From assembly GCA_020848075.1 (NCBI GenBank), contig JADLAV010000088.1, forward strand, positions 1 to 64,000: a DNA stretch of 64,000 bases, written 5' to 3'. This DNA is from Burkholderiales bacterium (GTDB lineage: Bacteria > Pseudomonadota > Gammaproteobacteria > Burkholderiales > SG8-39). Every line of letters begins with the position of its first letter. The stretch's first letter is position 1. The notes under the pieces are model-generated. The model ran no database searches. It had not been told where the DNA came from and saw only the letters and a program-made list of their open reading frames with translations. The position numbers and the translations under genes are program-made. Of the stretch, positions 42,539 to 51,661 are shown piece by piece.

Positions 42539-42590
42539 CGAAAGCGGTCGCCGTGGCCGGCGTGGCCACGGCGGGAACTCTAATGCTTCG

Positions 42591-43763
42591 CTACTCGATC
42601 TGTCCTGCGATCGTTTGCTCGCCGTTCTTGACTATTCCGACAAACACTGGGGTGATGATCTGGTGGTTGGATCCATAGTGATCCATACCGCCCCAGCGTA
42701 CCTGACCCTGGATGCCAGAGTAAGGGCTCAGTTTCTCGAACTCAGCTCGGACCTTGTCCGTGTCATCCACAGTGCCGGCGCGCTGGATCGCTTCCAGCAG
42801 CATGCGAGCCATATCGTAGAAGTAGACGGTGAACTCGTTCATCGGTGGTTTCAGCACCTCCGCGTACTTCGCCTCAAGCTCTTTGTATGCCTTGGTGGTG
42901 GTGTCTGCTGCTGCATAGGAGATGAGGCCGGCTGCGAAGTCCTTGCCGGCTGCCGCCACTATCTGTGGCACACCGGGACCGCCGAGTTTGACAAACTGTC
43001 CCTTGAAGCCCATTTCACGCGCCTGTCGCACGATCAGTCCCGACGTGCCGGGCGGCGTCGTACCGAGTTCGATGATGTCCGGTTTCAGGGCGAGGACCCG
43101 CGTGAGCACGGGCTGGAAATCCTTCACGTTGCGCTCGACTAACTCGGAGGACACGATTTCGAAGCCCGCTGCCTGATAGTCCCCTTTCAGCAAACGCTGG
43201 GACGCCCAGCCGGTTTCGTCGTTCGGTTCGAACTCTGCGACGGTCTTCAGATTCGGATAATGGCTCCTCAACCACTTCACGATAGGGCCCGCGAACTCGG
43301 TCTGGGTCGGAAATCCCCGGTACGAATACTTGGTGTCCTTGTCGAGCGCCTTTTCGGTGTAGGCACCGATAACCGCGATGGTCTTGTTCTTCTCGTACAG
43401 AGGCTTGACAGCTAGGAGCGCGGCCGACCCCATCGGGCCGAAAATAAACTTGACTTTGTCCTGCTCGATCAGGCGCGTCGCACCCGAGACGGCCATGGCA
43501 GCCTTGTATTGATCATCGTACGAAATCACCTCGATCCGGTAGGTCTTGTCCCCCACCTTGAGGCCGCCCTTAGCATTCACTTCTCTCGCTGCAATCTTGA
43601 TCGCCCCATCCTGCGCCAGACCCCATTCCGAGCCCGGTCCCGTTAATGCACTCACGACCCCGATTTTCAGGACTTCCGTCTGGGCCATGGCGGAACCCGT
43701 CCATGCAAGGGTTGACGCCAAAGCAAGGGCACTTGCCGCCATCATCCTTCGGATACCGATCAT
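42591..43763 (-). CDS. Periplasmic substrate-binding protein of the Liv-type transporter
   Basis: 390 residues from ATG 43763. This start was chosen because GGAGG lies 6 nt upstream; the ATG two codons earlier would touch it directly. A signal peptide ends in TGSAMAQ. The type I periplasmic fold shows LKIGVVSALTGPGSEWG and AAREVNAKGGLKVGDK. The ligand is unknown; related proteins bind amino acids, amides, aromatic acids and short organic acids. It heads the transporter genes and follows a gap of about 750 nt that holds a promoter. Confidence 0.88.
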   Translation of the reverse strand: MIGIRRMMAASALALASTLAWTGSAMAQTEVLKIGVVSALTGPGSEWGLAQDGAIKIAAREVNAKGGLKVGDKTYRIEVISYDDQYKAAMAVSGATRLIEQDKVKFIFGPMGSAALLAVKPLYEKNKTIAVIGAYTEKALDKDTKYSYRGFPTQTEFAGPIVKWLRSHYPNLKTVAEFEPNDETGWASQRLLKGDYQAAGFEIVSSELVERNVKDFQPVLTRVLALKPDIIELGTTPPGTSGLIVRQAREMGFKGQFVKLGGPGVPQIVAAAGKDFAAGLISYAAADTTTKAYKELEAKYAEVLKPPMNEFTVYFYDMARMLLEAIQRAGTVDDTDKVRAEFEKLSPYSGIQGQVRWGGMDHYGSNHQIITPVFVGIVKNGEQTIAGQIE

Positions 43764-44202
43764 CTTCATCCTCCATCAAGTAATAGCCGTCCTGCTCCAT
43801 TCGGTAGACGCTCTGGCCGTAGCTTGACCGTCACCCCCACCACCTTCGGCGATACCGCCTGGCGTCCGCGCCGCCGAACTGCATGCGTGCCAAGCCGCCC
43901 TGATCGCGCTTGCTGCCCGTGTCTAACTCAGAAGATCTGCGGCACACCGCATTGTGCCCCGAGTAGGTCGATTGATGATCGCCCGGAATCCACCGTCAGC
44001 GTCCATCAACGGCGGATCGGGCGCATTCCGTTCTGGAGATATATCGCTGCATTCTTTCGCCCTGCAGCGCCCGACGATCGTACGCTCTCTTCCGGCACAC
44101 GCCGGCACACGCCGCAACGTCGGGTTGCTCCGCGATTCCGGCCGCATATTCGGCGAGTCCCCTTCAATCTGGCGCGTCGAGGGGACAACCGCCACTCGGG
44201 CC

Positions 44203-44231
44203 ATACTAACCAAACTCGATCAGAAGACCAA
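44203..44231 (-). promoter_or_regulatory. Candidate promoter of the Liv-type transporter operon
   Basis: Reverse strand: -35 TTGGTC (44231-44226), 17-nt spacer, -10 TAGTAT (44208-44203). The shared 16-bp motif begins 18 nt upstream of the -35. The predicted leader to the binding-protein start is about 430 nt. Confidence 0.4.
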
Positions 44232-44248
44232 GCCATGTTAGAACGTTG

Positions 44249-44264
44249 TTCCGCACTATGGATC
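44249..44264 (+). promoter_or_regulatory. Candidate IclR operator, copy 2
   Basis: TTCCGCACTATGGATC. It shares TTCCGCA-N3-TGG-R with the sites at 49954 and 52591. It lies in the transporter's promoter gap. Confidence 0.5.
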
Positions 44265-44520
44265 AGTTTCTTCTGCTGCCAGAAAACACTGAGCACGACT
44301 CTAGGAAGGCAGCACGAGCACACTCGCCGCATGCGAGTTTAATCCGGCAATTCCCGATGACGTGATCCGGCAGAACATCTTCTCCATATGGTTGCGAGCA
44401 TGTTCATCGACTCCTTGAGCGTCAACACGAACCCAGCATGCTTCGACGGGCAGGGCCGCGCCATTGCGCGATCCAGACGAGGCACGGGCAAGAGCTGCGG
44501 GAGCGACATGAACGCTTTCA

Positions 44521-45276
44521 TCACGCAGATCCGCGGTAGCACCAGCCATTGCGCTCAACCCTTTCGATGAATTCAATCACGCAGTTGACCAATGCATCGC
44601 GCATCAATCGGCCTTTTTCAATCGTTGCGGTGGAGGGATCGCCGGTCGAACCACAATCGGTTAGCTCGTCGAAGGTCCAATACTGCACGATGTGGCGATC
44701 CGTCTGAGGTATTGCCCGCCGTCCCATCGTGACGTCAACCAGATCCGGGAACAATGCCAGGGCGAGCGAGGTCTCTCCCTCGCCTCCGTGTCCCATTCCG
44801 CGCCCGGGACCGAAAGTCTCGCGCGGCAACAGTCTCGTCACCGTGCTCCACCACGTTGCGAGTGCCGCGATGCGCATGTCCGGATGGGATTGTCGTGAGT
44901 TCCGGGCCGCGATTTCAAGACAGGGAAGATTCCCATCATGACCATTGATAACGACCACCTCCTCGATTCCCCAGTGCGCGAGCGAACGGAAGATGTCGCT
45001 GAACAGGCGCGTCGCCGTATCGGTCGAGAGCGAGACCGCCATTGGCAGGTGCCTGTAATGCTCGCTCATCCCGAACCAGGTCGGTGGCAATACAAAGGTG
45101 TGTGGTAGGCGCTCGCCGACTGCGAGGGCGAGGTCACGCGCGATCATTGCGTCCGTACCGAACGGCAGGTGTCCGCCATGGCTCTCGCACGAACCCAACG
45201 GTACGATGGCGCGTCGATATGCTCCGGCCTTGAGACTGTCTGTGTTCAGTTCTTCGTAGCGGATTGTGTCGCTCAT
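44521..45276 (-). CDS. Creatininase-family amidohydrolase
   Basis: 251 residues from ATG 45276, behind AAGGAG. The metal-site motifs of the family are present: SCESHGGHLPFGTDAM, VVINGHDGNLP and GHGGEGETS. Characterised members hydrolyse cyclic amides (creatinine) or formamides in flavin and mycofactocin metabolism. It lies between the reductases and the transporter on the same strand, so it may open or deamidate the imported compound. The substrate cannot be read from the sequence. Confidence 0.85.
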   Translation of the reverse strand: MSDTIRYEELNTDSLKAGAYRRAIVPLGSCESHGGHLPFGTDAMIARDLALAVGERLPHTFVLPPTWFGMSEHYRHLPMAVSLSTDTATRLFSDIFRSLAHWGIEEVVVINGHDGNLPCLEIAARNSRQSHPDMRIAALATWWSTVTRLLPRETFGPGRGMGHGGEGETSLALALFPDLVDVTMGRRAIPQTDRHIVQYWTFDELTDCGSTGDPSTATIEKGRLMRDALVNCVIEFIERVERNGWCYRGSA

Positions 45277-45581
45277 TTTGGCGGCTCCTTGGTCTTGGAA
45301 ATGCTGCCGATCGGCAATGCGCACACGTCGCAAATCTATCGCAGCAGGCGCGGTGTGTCTCGAGTCCACATCGGCTGCGGGTGCGACAGGCACGGCGAGT
45401 TGACGGCGATCCCCGCCTTCGCAGGCTCGACCACGTTTTCGAACTGACCCGATCGCGCTGAAGAGCCCGGGCGCCGAGGTTGGCGACGGTTTGGGAACCA
45501 GCGAGATGCATGTGGGCCGGTATTCGCAAAGGGCTTCGTGATCGCTACGTTGGCGCACCAGACGGCGATCCGGATTGTCGG
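45277..45581. other. Gap without a recognisable gene
   Basis: 305 nt between the first reductase gene and the creatininase gene. A reverse open frame reads through from 45630 to the creatininase, but its composition is not protein-like. Only the AAGGAG of the next gene stands out. Confidence 0.5.
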
Positions 45582-46721
45582 CTACTTTGCTTTGTGCACC
45601 GCCAGTCCGCGAGCGCGTCGCTCGAGCCACCAGCCGTATTGCCTCGGCCAGGAGCGGAACTGGTCACGAACGCCGAGCGCCTCTTCGGCATGGAGCGGCC
45701 AGTTCGGGTCGTACAGTGCTTCGCGGCCGATGGCGACGAGATCGGCCGCGCCCCTCTGCAGTATCTGTTCGGCCTGAAAAGCGTCGAGGATCAGGCCGAC
45801 CGCCATCGTCGCAATTGGCGTATCGCGTCGTATTGCTTCGGCGAATGGGACCTGGAAGCCAGGGCCACGCGGCACGCGAACTGCGGTCGCCGAACCCATC
45901 AGTCCTCCGGACGAGCAGTCGACGAGGTCGATGCCACGCTCCCTTAGGGCTTGCGCGAGGATCACGCTGTCCTCCATAGACCACCCGCCGTCGATCCCGT
46001 CGATGGCCGAGACTCGAAAGAAGAGAGGCTTGTCGCCGGGCCAGGCTGCGCGCACCGTCTCGACCACCTCGAGGGGGAAGCGCATGCGATCGGCGAGGCT
46101 GCCTCCGTAAGCGTCATTGCGTCGATTCGAAAGGGGCGAGAGAAACTCGTGCAGCAAGTATCCGTGAGCGCCGTGCACTTCTGCGACTTCGAAGCCGGCG
46201 TCCAGAGCACGCAAAGCGGCGGTTCGCCAAGCCTCCTTGAGCGCACCAAGTTCGGTAGTCGATAGTTCGTGGGGCACGAGCCACCCGTCGTCGAGGGGCA
46301 GAGCGCTTGGGGCGACGATGGGCCACGGCATCTCGCCGGCAGTGAAATTGCGTACGTCAAGAGGGCCATTACCGTCCCATGGACGTTGCATACTGGCCTT
46401 GCGCCCCGCGTGCGCAAGTTGTACTGCGGGAACGGCGCCGAACTGCCGTAAGAAATCGGTAATGCGCTTGAGCGGGGCAATCTGGCCCTCATGCCAGAGG
46501 CCGAGATCACCGTGCGTTATCCGCCCGTGCTCAAGCACGGCGATCGCCTCGGTAAACACCAGACCTGCACCGCCCATCGCGAATTTCCCGAGGTGTACGA
46601 GATGGAAATCCCCGGCCAATCCGTCACGGGCGGAATACTGGCACATTGGCGAGATCGCCAATCGGTTGCGCAGTTCGACTGAACGCAGCCTGATACGAGT
46701 AAAGAGCAGCGGTTGCGTCAT
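45582..46721 (-). CDS. Old Yellow Enzyme-family ene reductase (YqjM type)
   Basis: 379 residues from ATG 46721. The FMN barrel starts LFTRIRLRSVELRNRLAISPMCQYSA; the cysteine in PMCQYSA marks the YqjM-like class. EVHGAHGYLLHEFLSPLSNRRNDAYGG and the C-terminal VAIGREALYDPNWPLHA are typical. Such enzymes reduce activated C=C bonds of enones or unsaturated acyl compounds with NAD(P)H. It is 65 nt downstream of the larger reductase gene. Confidence 0.9.
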   Translation of the reverse strand: MTQPLLFTRIRLRSVELRNRLAISPMCQYSARDGLAGDFHLVHLGKFAMGGAGLVFTEAIAVLEHGRITHGDLGLWHEGQIAPLKRITDFLRQFGAVPAVQLAHAGRKASMQRPWDGNGPLDVRNFTAGEMPWPIVAPSALPLDDGWLVPHELSTTELGALKEAWRTAALRALDAGFEVAEVHGAHGYLLHEFLSPLSNRRNDAYGGSLADRMRFPLEVVETVRAAWPGDKPLFFRVSAIDGIDGGWSMEDSVILAQALRERGIDLVDCSSGGLMGSATAVRVPRGPGFQVPFAEAIRRDTPIATMAVGLILDAFQAEQILQRGAADLVAIGREALYDPNWPLHAEEALGVRDQFRSWPRQYGWWLERRARGLAVHKAK

Positions 46722-46786
46722 GGCGCCGTCCCGATTGTCAAAGGGTTGCCTGCCGGGCGAATGGCATGTCGTCGCATGACGGCTCG

Positions 46787-48697
46787 TCAAGGTCCGTCGA
46801 AGTCCAGCGCCGTCTCGAACGCTTCGTATATACCCCTGGTCATGGCCCCGGGTTCATAGGCGTCCGCAAGTAGGCGATCGGAACGATCAAGCGGCGACAA
46901 CCAACTGCCGCGGTCGTCATATGACGCATTACGGGTATGGCCGACGACAACGAGGTCTCCGGAAGCAAATGCGGGGGCATCCTGCGTGATCTGGCCACCA
47001 TAGGCGAGGAGCCCGCGCCGTGTGACTTCGCGATAGCCCGGGTGGGCGTCGGCCGCGATGGCCGGTGTGGATGAGTGAAGAATGACGCGCGCATCTCGCG
47101 ATGCGGCCAGAAGCGCAGCTTCGGCGGCGGAGAGATCGTCGCCGATCACTACCACGCGACATCCAGGAGCGATATGGACTGACTTGGACAGCACTGCATA
47201 GCTTGTTACGGAACCCGATATCTCACTGAGCCGAACGCGGTCGACGGGTTGGTACCGCCGCGCGCGCCAGATCTCTGTGTCATCGTCGAGCGCGAGCGAG
47301 TCACTGATGCGCGCGCCGGCATTGATCGCGCGCCGCAACACCGACTGGATGACTTCGCCGTACTCCTGCTGCCCAGGAATTCGTGCACGCCATGCTTGCA
47401 TCCCGCCGATCGGTTGATCGTCGCTCGCGAAGAGGGTGACGCGGTGGCCGCGAACCGCCGCGATCCACGCGGCGGTCAGCGCAGCGACCGAGGTATCGCA
47501 AATCGCGATTGCCCGCGTGTGACGCGCCGGTTGCAACCGGATCGTGCTTTCGCGTCCGACCAGCGGATTCACCGGACAGATTGTCTCGGGGCGTGCAGAG
47601 CGGCCGAGGCAGACATTGCAGCCCAGACACCAGACTGTATCTTCCTCCTGGTTGGCGACAATCTTCGCCGGAATTTGCGGGTCCGCTATGGATGCGCGCC
47701 CAAAAGCCGCGATGTCGATCTGTCCATTGGCGATTGCAGCTTCGGCGACCGAGGCACGCTTGATTCGTCCAACCCCGATCACCGGCATGGCGGCGCGGCT
47801 CCTGATCTGGCCTGCCAGCGCTATCCACTGTCCTTCGGGTTCTCCGGTGATCATCGACAACTTGTTGAATGACTCGTAGACACCGACCGAGACCGAGAGC
47901 GCATGGACCCCATCGGCGTGAAGCTGCTTGGCGATCAAGACGGCCTGTTCGACGTCAAGGCCGCGCGGAACGAACTCGCAGGCACTGATTCGGACAATCA
48001 GCGGGAACCCGGCGCCCAGTCGGCTCTTGATTCCCGAGATGATCCGGCGCAGAAAGCGCATCCGGTTTTCCAGGGTGCCGCCGTACGCATCGCTGCGGCG
48101 ATTGGAGTAAGCCGACAGGAACGAGCCGACGAGGTAGCCGTGTGCGCCATGGATCTCGATTCCGTCGAATCCTGCTTCTGCGAGCCGCCGTGCGCTCGCG
48201 ATGAACGCTTCCTCGAGATCTTCAATCTCCAGGGTCGTCAACTCGCGCGGCATCTCGCGGTTGAGCGGACACGGGATCGCGGATGGCGCAACCAACTGCT
48301 GGCCCGTGATCCGGCTGCGGGTCTGGCGGCCTGCGTGGCTGAGTTGCCCGATCAGAACGCTTCCGGTCGAGCGGACAGCAGCCGCGAGGCGACGCAATCC
48401 AGGAACATAACGATCGTCGTCGGCCATCAGCATGCGCGGCATCACGCGACCCCCTGGATGAACGCCAATATTCTCGGTGACGATCGACCCAAAGCCGCCC
48501 CGCGCCCGCTCCACCAGATAGCCGATCAGGGCATCGCCGACCGAACCGTCGGCCTGCGCGAAGTTAGTCGTCATCGCCGGTACCATTGCACGGTTGCGCA
48601 GGTCCAGGCGGCCCAGCTGAAATGGCGAGAACAGTGACGGGTAGGCACGGTTGCGGACGTGCCGCGCCGGCCCGGCCGCTTGCGGTTGCCCTGGCAT
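46787..48697 (-). CDS. FadH-like flavin/4Fe-4S oxidoreductase with altered dinucleotide-binding motifs
   Basis: 636 residues. The N-terminal FMN barrel (to about 340) has the EIHGAHGYLVGSFLSAYSNRRSDAYGG stretch. A cluster CLGCNVCLGRSARPETICPVNP at about residues 353-375 would bind 4Fe-4S. The C-terminal half matches the FAD/NAD domain of 2,4-dienoyl-CoA reductases, but its glycine motifs are changed: ICDTSVAALTAAW in place of GAGPAGL, and VIGDDLSAAEAA in place of a GGG motif. It may reduce a conjugated acyl-CoA or be impaired in cofactor binding. It lies 16 nt after the acyl-CoA dehydrogenase gene. Confidence 0.85.
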   Translation of the reverse strand: MPGQPQAAGPARHVRNRAYPSLFSPFQLGRLDLRNRAMVPAMTTNFAQADGSVGDALIGYLVERARGGFGSIVTENIGVHPGGRVMPRMLMADDDRYVPGLRRLAAAVRSTGSVLIGQLSHAGRQTRSRITGQQLVAPSAIPCPLNREMPRELTTLEIEDLEEAFIASARRLAEAGFDGIEIHGAHGYLVGSFLSAYSNRRSDAYGGTLENRMRFLRRIISGIKSRLGAGFPLIVRISACEFVPRGLDVEQAVLIAKQLHADGVHALSVSVGVYESFNKLSMITGEPEGQWIALAGQIRSRAAMPVIGVGRIKRASVAEAAIANGQIDIAAFGRASIADPQIPAKIVANQEEDTVWCLGCNVCLGRSARPETICPVNPLVGRESTIRLQPARHTRAIAICDTSVAALTAAWIAAVRGHRVTLFASDDQPIGGMQAWRARIPGQQEYGEVIQSVLRRAINAGARISDSLALDDDTEIWRARRYQPVDRVRLSEISGSVTSYAVLSKSVHIAPGCRVVVIGDDLSAAEAALLAASRDARVILHSSTPAIAADAHPGYREVTRRGLLAYGGQITQDAPAFASGDLVVVGHTRNASYDDRGSWLSPLDRSDRLLADAYEPGAMTRGIYEAFETALDFDGP

Positions 48698-48712
48698 CGT
48701 ACTCGGGCTCCG

Positions 48713-49876
48713 TCAGAGTAGGCCCAACGCCTTGGAGATGACCATCAGCTGGATCTCGTTGGTGCCTTCGCCGATCCACGCTTCGGGTGCATCACGAAAC
48801 AGCCGAGCGATCTTCATCTCTTCCATGTAGCCGGCCCCGCCGTGCAGCAGTAGTGAGGATGTTGCTGCCTGTACGGCGAGCTCACTTGCCATGAACTTGG
48901 CCATCGAGGCTTCACGAATGCAGTCCTTGCCCGCCATCTTCAGGCGCGCGGCGCGGTAGATCATCAGCCGCGCAGCGTCGCATCGTGTCGCCATCTCGGC
49001 CACCTTGAATGCAACTGCCTGGAACTTGGCTATTGGTTGGCCGAATGCAGTCCGCTCGCGCGCGTAGCGCAGGATGCATTCGCAGGCCTCCTGTCCGATC
49101 CCGAGGCCGCGGTTAGCGACGAGGATACGACCCTCGGTCAGCGTAGCCTTGAGTTGGTGCAAGCCCTGGCCGACGCTTCCCAATACATAGTCTGACGCGA
49201 TCTTGACATCCTCGAGGCTAATGAATGCCGTCGAGGACGAGTGGTTGCCAACCTTCCGGAGTTCTGATGCGGTCACGCCCTTGCCGCGGGCATCTACCAG
49301 GAACAGCGTCAGACTGTCCGAACCGCGGCCGTCACCCGTTCGTGCCGCGACGACCATGAAGTCGGCAATCCCTCCGTTAGTGATATAGAGCTTGCTTCCG
49401 TTGATCACCCAGTTGCCACCGATTTTCTGTGCACGCGTCCTGATGCCGCGGATGTCGCTGCCGGCATCAGGCTCTGTCAGACCGAACGCCCCGATCCGCT
49501 CGCCCCGGACCGCCGGGTAGGCGAACTCCGATTTCTGTGCGTCGGTGCCGAACTGCAATACCGGACCGGTTGCCAGGTGCTGGTGAGCAAAGACACCCGC
49601 CGAGATACCAGCCGACGCTCTCGTCAGTTCTTCGTAAAAGATGCAGCCCATCAAGAGGTCGCCACCACCGCCGCCGATTTCCTCGGGAAAATTGACTCCA
49701 AGGTAGCCATGCTCCGAGAGCTTCCGGTACACCCCCTTCGGGAATTCGCCGTTTGCCTCGGCCTCGGCGGCGATCGGCTCGAGTTGATCCTGTACGAAGC
49801 GCCGGAACTGCTCGCGAAACGCCAAATGTTCGGGTTCGAGCCCAAAGTCGAGGTATCGGGTCGATTCAGCGTTCAC
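48713..49876 (-). CDS. Acyl-CoA dehydrogenase (first copy)
   Basis: 387 residues. The family segments are ordered: [60 protein letters not shown], and the C-terminal IGEGTNEIQLMVISKALG. The glutamate of GEGTNEIQ is at the usual catalytic base position. It introduces a 2,3 double bond into an acyl-CoA and passes electrons to ETF. First gene of the reverse operon, divergent from the enoyl-CoA hydratase. Confidence 0.92.
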   Translation of the reverse strand: MNAESTRYLDFGLEPEHLAFREQFRRFVQDQLEPIAAEAEANGEFPKGVYRKLSEHGYLGVNFPEEIGGGGGDLLMGCIFYEELTRASAGISAGVFAHQHLATGPVLQFGTDAQKSEFAYPAVRGERIGAFGLTEPDAGSDIRGIRTRAQKIGGNWVINGSKLYITNGGIADFMVVAARTGDGRGSDSLTLFLVDARGKGVTASELRKVGNHSSSTAFISLEDVKIASDYVLGSVGQGLHQLKATLTEGRILVANRGLGIGQEACECILRYARERTAFGQPIAKFQAVAFKVAEMATRCDAARLMIYRAARLKMAGKDCIREASMAKFMASELAVQAATSSLLLHGGAGYMEEMKIARLFRDAPEAWIGEGTNEIQLMVISKALGLL

Positions 49877-49953
49877 GTACGCGCCCCTGCACGGATTTGT
49901 TCAGGCCATGATGCCTAGCGATTGGCGCTCGCGCAACAAATACTGAAAAAAGA

Positions 49954-49982
49954 TTCCGCATAGTGGGCCCGTCCGCTATTAT
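49954..49982 (+). promoter_or_regulatory. Candidate IclR operator (copy 1) over the divergent promoter
   Basis: TTCCGCATAGTGGGCC at 49954-49969. Its TTCCGC is also placed as a weak -35 with TATTAT (49977-49982) 17 nt further on, upstream of the enoyl-CoA hydratase at 50018. A regulator bound here could control both operons of the catabolic cluster. Confidence 0.5.
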
Positions 49983-50017
49983 TCGGTAGCCACTTCCAGG
50001 AACGCGGGAATCCGGAT

Positions 50018-50803
50018 ATGAGCGAGAACGAGATCGTCCAGTACGTCGTCGCCGACGGCATCGCTCTGATCACGCTTAATCGGCCGGAGCGCCGCAATGC
50101 ACTGTCGATCGATGCCGCCGAACGCCTGCACGGCCTGTGGCACGAACTCGATTGCGATCGTGAAGTCCGTGCCGCCGTGCTGACATCGACCGATTGCGGC
50201 ACCTTCTGTGCCGGGATGGACTTGAAGGAAGCAGCCGACGTGCGGCGCGAGCGCGGAGTCGACATCCTCGACGTCCTCTCCGATCCCTTCTACGAGCGAA
50301 TGCGTGATGTCGGCAAGCCGATCATCGCCGCGATGACCGGTCACTTCGCGGCCGGCGGGATGACGTTGTGCCTGAACTCGGATATACGGGTGGGCCTGGC
50401 CGGCACGCGCGGCGGCGTTACCGAGGCGAAAATTGGCCGCGGCTCCCCATGGGCCGTTCCGCTGCTCTGGATGCTGCCGCAGCCAATCGTTGCCGAGATG
50501 CTGTTGACGGGCGTGATGATGCCGGTCGAGCGCCTTCACGCCCTCGGTTTCATCAACTACGTCGAGCCTACCCCTGAAAAGGTTCGGGAGCGTGCGATGG
50601 CACTTGCGCGAACCATTCGTGACAATGCGCCGCTGACCGTCGCGGCGGGAAAGGAGGCGATTTTACGGGCGATGGATCTGGGCTGCGCAGCCGGGTTCGA
50701 CCATGCGAAAACCATCTACAAGAGGGTCTACGCGAGCGAAGATGCTCAGGAAGGGCCGCGCGCGTTCGCTGAGAAGCGCAAACCTGTCTGGGTCGGCCGC
50801 TGA
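50018..50803 (+). CDS. Enoyl-CoA hydratase/isomerase (first copy)
   Basis: 261 residues. The crotonase fold shows LITLNRPERRNALSIDAAERL, the oxyanion-hole segments CGTFCAGMDLKEA and GHFAAGGMTLCLNSDIRVG, and VTEAKIGRGSPWAVPLLW with a glutamate (TEAK) at an expected catalytic position. It would hydrate or isomerise an unsaturated acyl-CoA. First gene of the forward operon, with the IclR gene starting 2 nt after its stop. Confidence 0.9.
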   Translation: MSENEIVQYVVADGIALITLNRPERRNALSIDAAERLHGLWHELDCDREVRAAVLTSTDCGTFCAGMDLKEAADVRRERGVDILDVLSDPFYERMRDVGKPIIAAMTGHFAAGGMTLCLNSDIRVGLAGTRGGVTEAKIGRGSPWAVPLLWMLPQPIVAEMLLTGVMMPVERLHALGFINYVEPTPEKVRERAMALARTIRDNAPLTVAAGKEAILRAMDLGCAAGFDHAKTIYKRVYASEDAQEGPRAFAEKRKPVWVGR

Positions 50804-50804
50804 A

Positions 50805-51632
50805 ATGTCGCTCCCCAGGAAACCGACTCTGGTTTTGGGGGCGTCGCACGGCGCGGAGATGGGAGCGACCTCGCTGCGGCGCGGGCTCGAGATCCTCCGG
50901 ACATTCCGGCCCGTCGATGGTCCGTTGGGCAACAAGGAGATCGCTGAGCGCGCCGGGTTGCCGAAGGCAACGGTGGCACGACTTACGTATACGCTGGTCC
51001 GCATGGGCTACCTTCGCAAGGCCGGGCCGGCAGGGCAGTATCACGTTGGCGACAAGGTGGGCACGCTCGGTCACGCGCTGTTGCGTGGCCTCCCGGTGCG
51101 GCAGATCGCCCGACCGCTGATGGCCGAGTTCGCACAACGCCACGAGATCTCGGTGGGTCTTGGCGTCGGGGACGGACCGTGGATGGTTTACCTCGACACG
51201 TGTGTGAACCCCAAGACTGTTGCGATGCGCTTGCGGGTGGGCACCGTGATCCCGATGGCTTCGACCGCAATGGGGCGCGCATATCTGCACGCCTTGTCCC
51301 CGGCCGATCGCGAAGTGCGGTTGCGAATGATCGGAGGACAGGCTGGTGAGCAGGCTTCGGCAGTTCTGGGACAGATTCGCGTGACCATGCGGCAGGTGGC
51401 GCGCGGCGGCTTCGCTGTCTCCTTTGGGGAGTGGAGGCCGGAGATATTCGCGGTCGGAGCGCCTCTGGTTCTCGACCAGGGTGCTACGGTCCTCGCACTG
51501 AACTGCAGTGCGAGGCGCGCCCAGCATACGGAAGAGGACTTCGGGCGTGTACTTGGCCCCGCGTTGATCGGCCTCGCCACCGACATCGCGACTACGGTTG
51601 CGAGCCTCGGCATGACGTTCTGGAATGAGTGA
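50805..51632 (+). CDS. IclR-family transcriptional regulator (first copy)
   Basis: 275 residues from ATG 50805, directly after the hydratase stop. The N-terminal winged helix (SLRRGLEILRTFRPVDGPLGNKEIAERAGLPKATVARLTYTLVRMGYL) is followed by the C-terminal effector domain (VGLGVGDGPWMVYLDTC, IPMASTAMGRAYLHAL, FGEWRPEIFAVGAPL). IclR proteins commonly control catabolic operons and respond to pathway acids or CoA esters. It is probably a local regulator of this cluster. Confidence 0.9.
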   Translation: MSLPRKPTLVLGASHGAEMGATSLRRGLEILRTFRPVDGPLGNKEIAERAGLPKATVARLTYTLVRMGYLRKAGPAGQYHVGDKVGTLGHALLRGLPVRQIARPLMAEFAQRHEISVGLGVGDGPWMVYLDTCVNPKTVAMRLRVGTVIPMASTAMGRAYLHALSPADREVRLRMIGGQAGEQASAVLGQIRVTMRQVARGGFAVSFGEWRPEIFAVGAPLVLDQGATVLALNCSARRAQHTEEDFGRVLGPALIGLATDIATTVASLGMTFWNE

Positions 51633-51661
51633 AGAGATCTCTCTCATGACGGTCGGATGAC

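Larger units (their letters stand above)
43764..44520. other. Long upstream region of the transporter operon
   Basis: 757 nt with no convincing gene. It holds a reverse promoter (44203-44231) and a candidate operator (44249-44264). The remaining roughly 430 nt would be an untranslated leader. Short frames on both strands have no family resemblance. Confidence 0.5.

Noticed and set aside
43923-44342. Short frames in the gap upstream of the transporter
   Set aside because: No family resemblance, no ribosome sites, and frames conflict between strands.
45134-45630. Upstream extension of the creatininase frame to 45630
   Set aside because: The extra 118 codons do not resemble the family, and a strong AAGGAG sits before ATG 45276.
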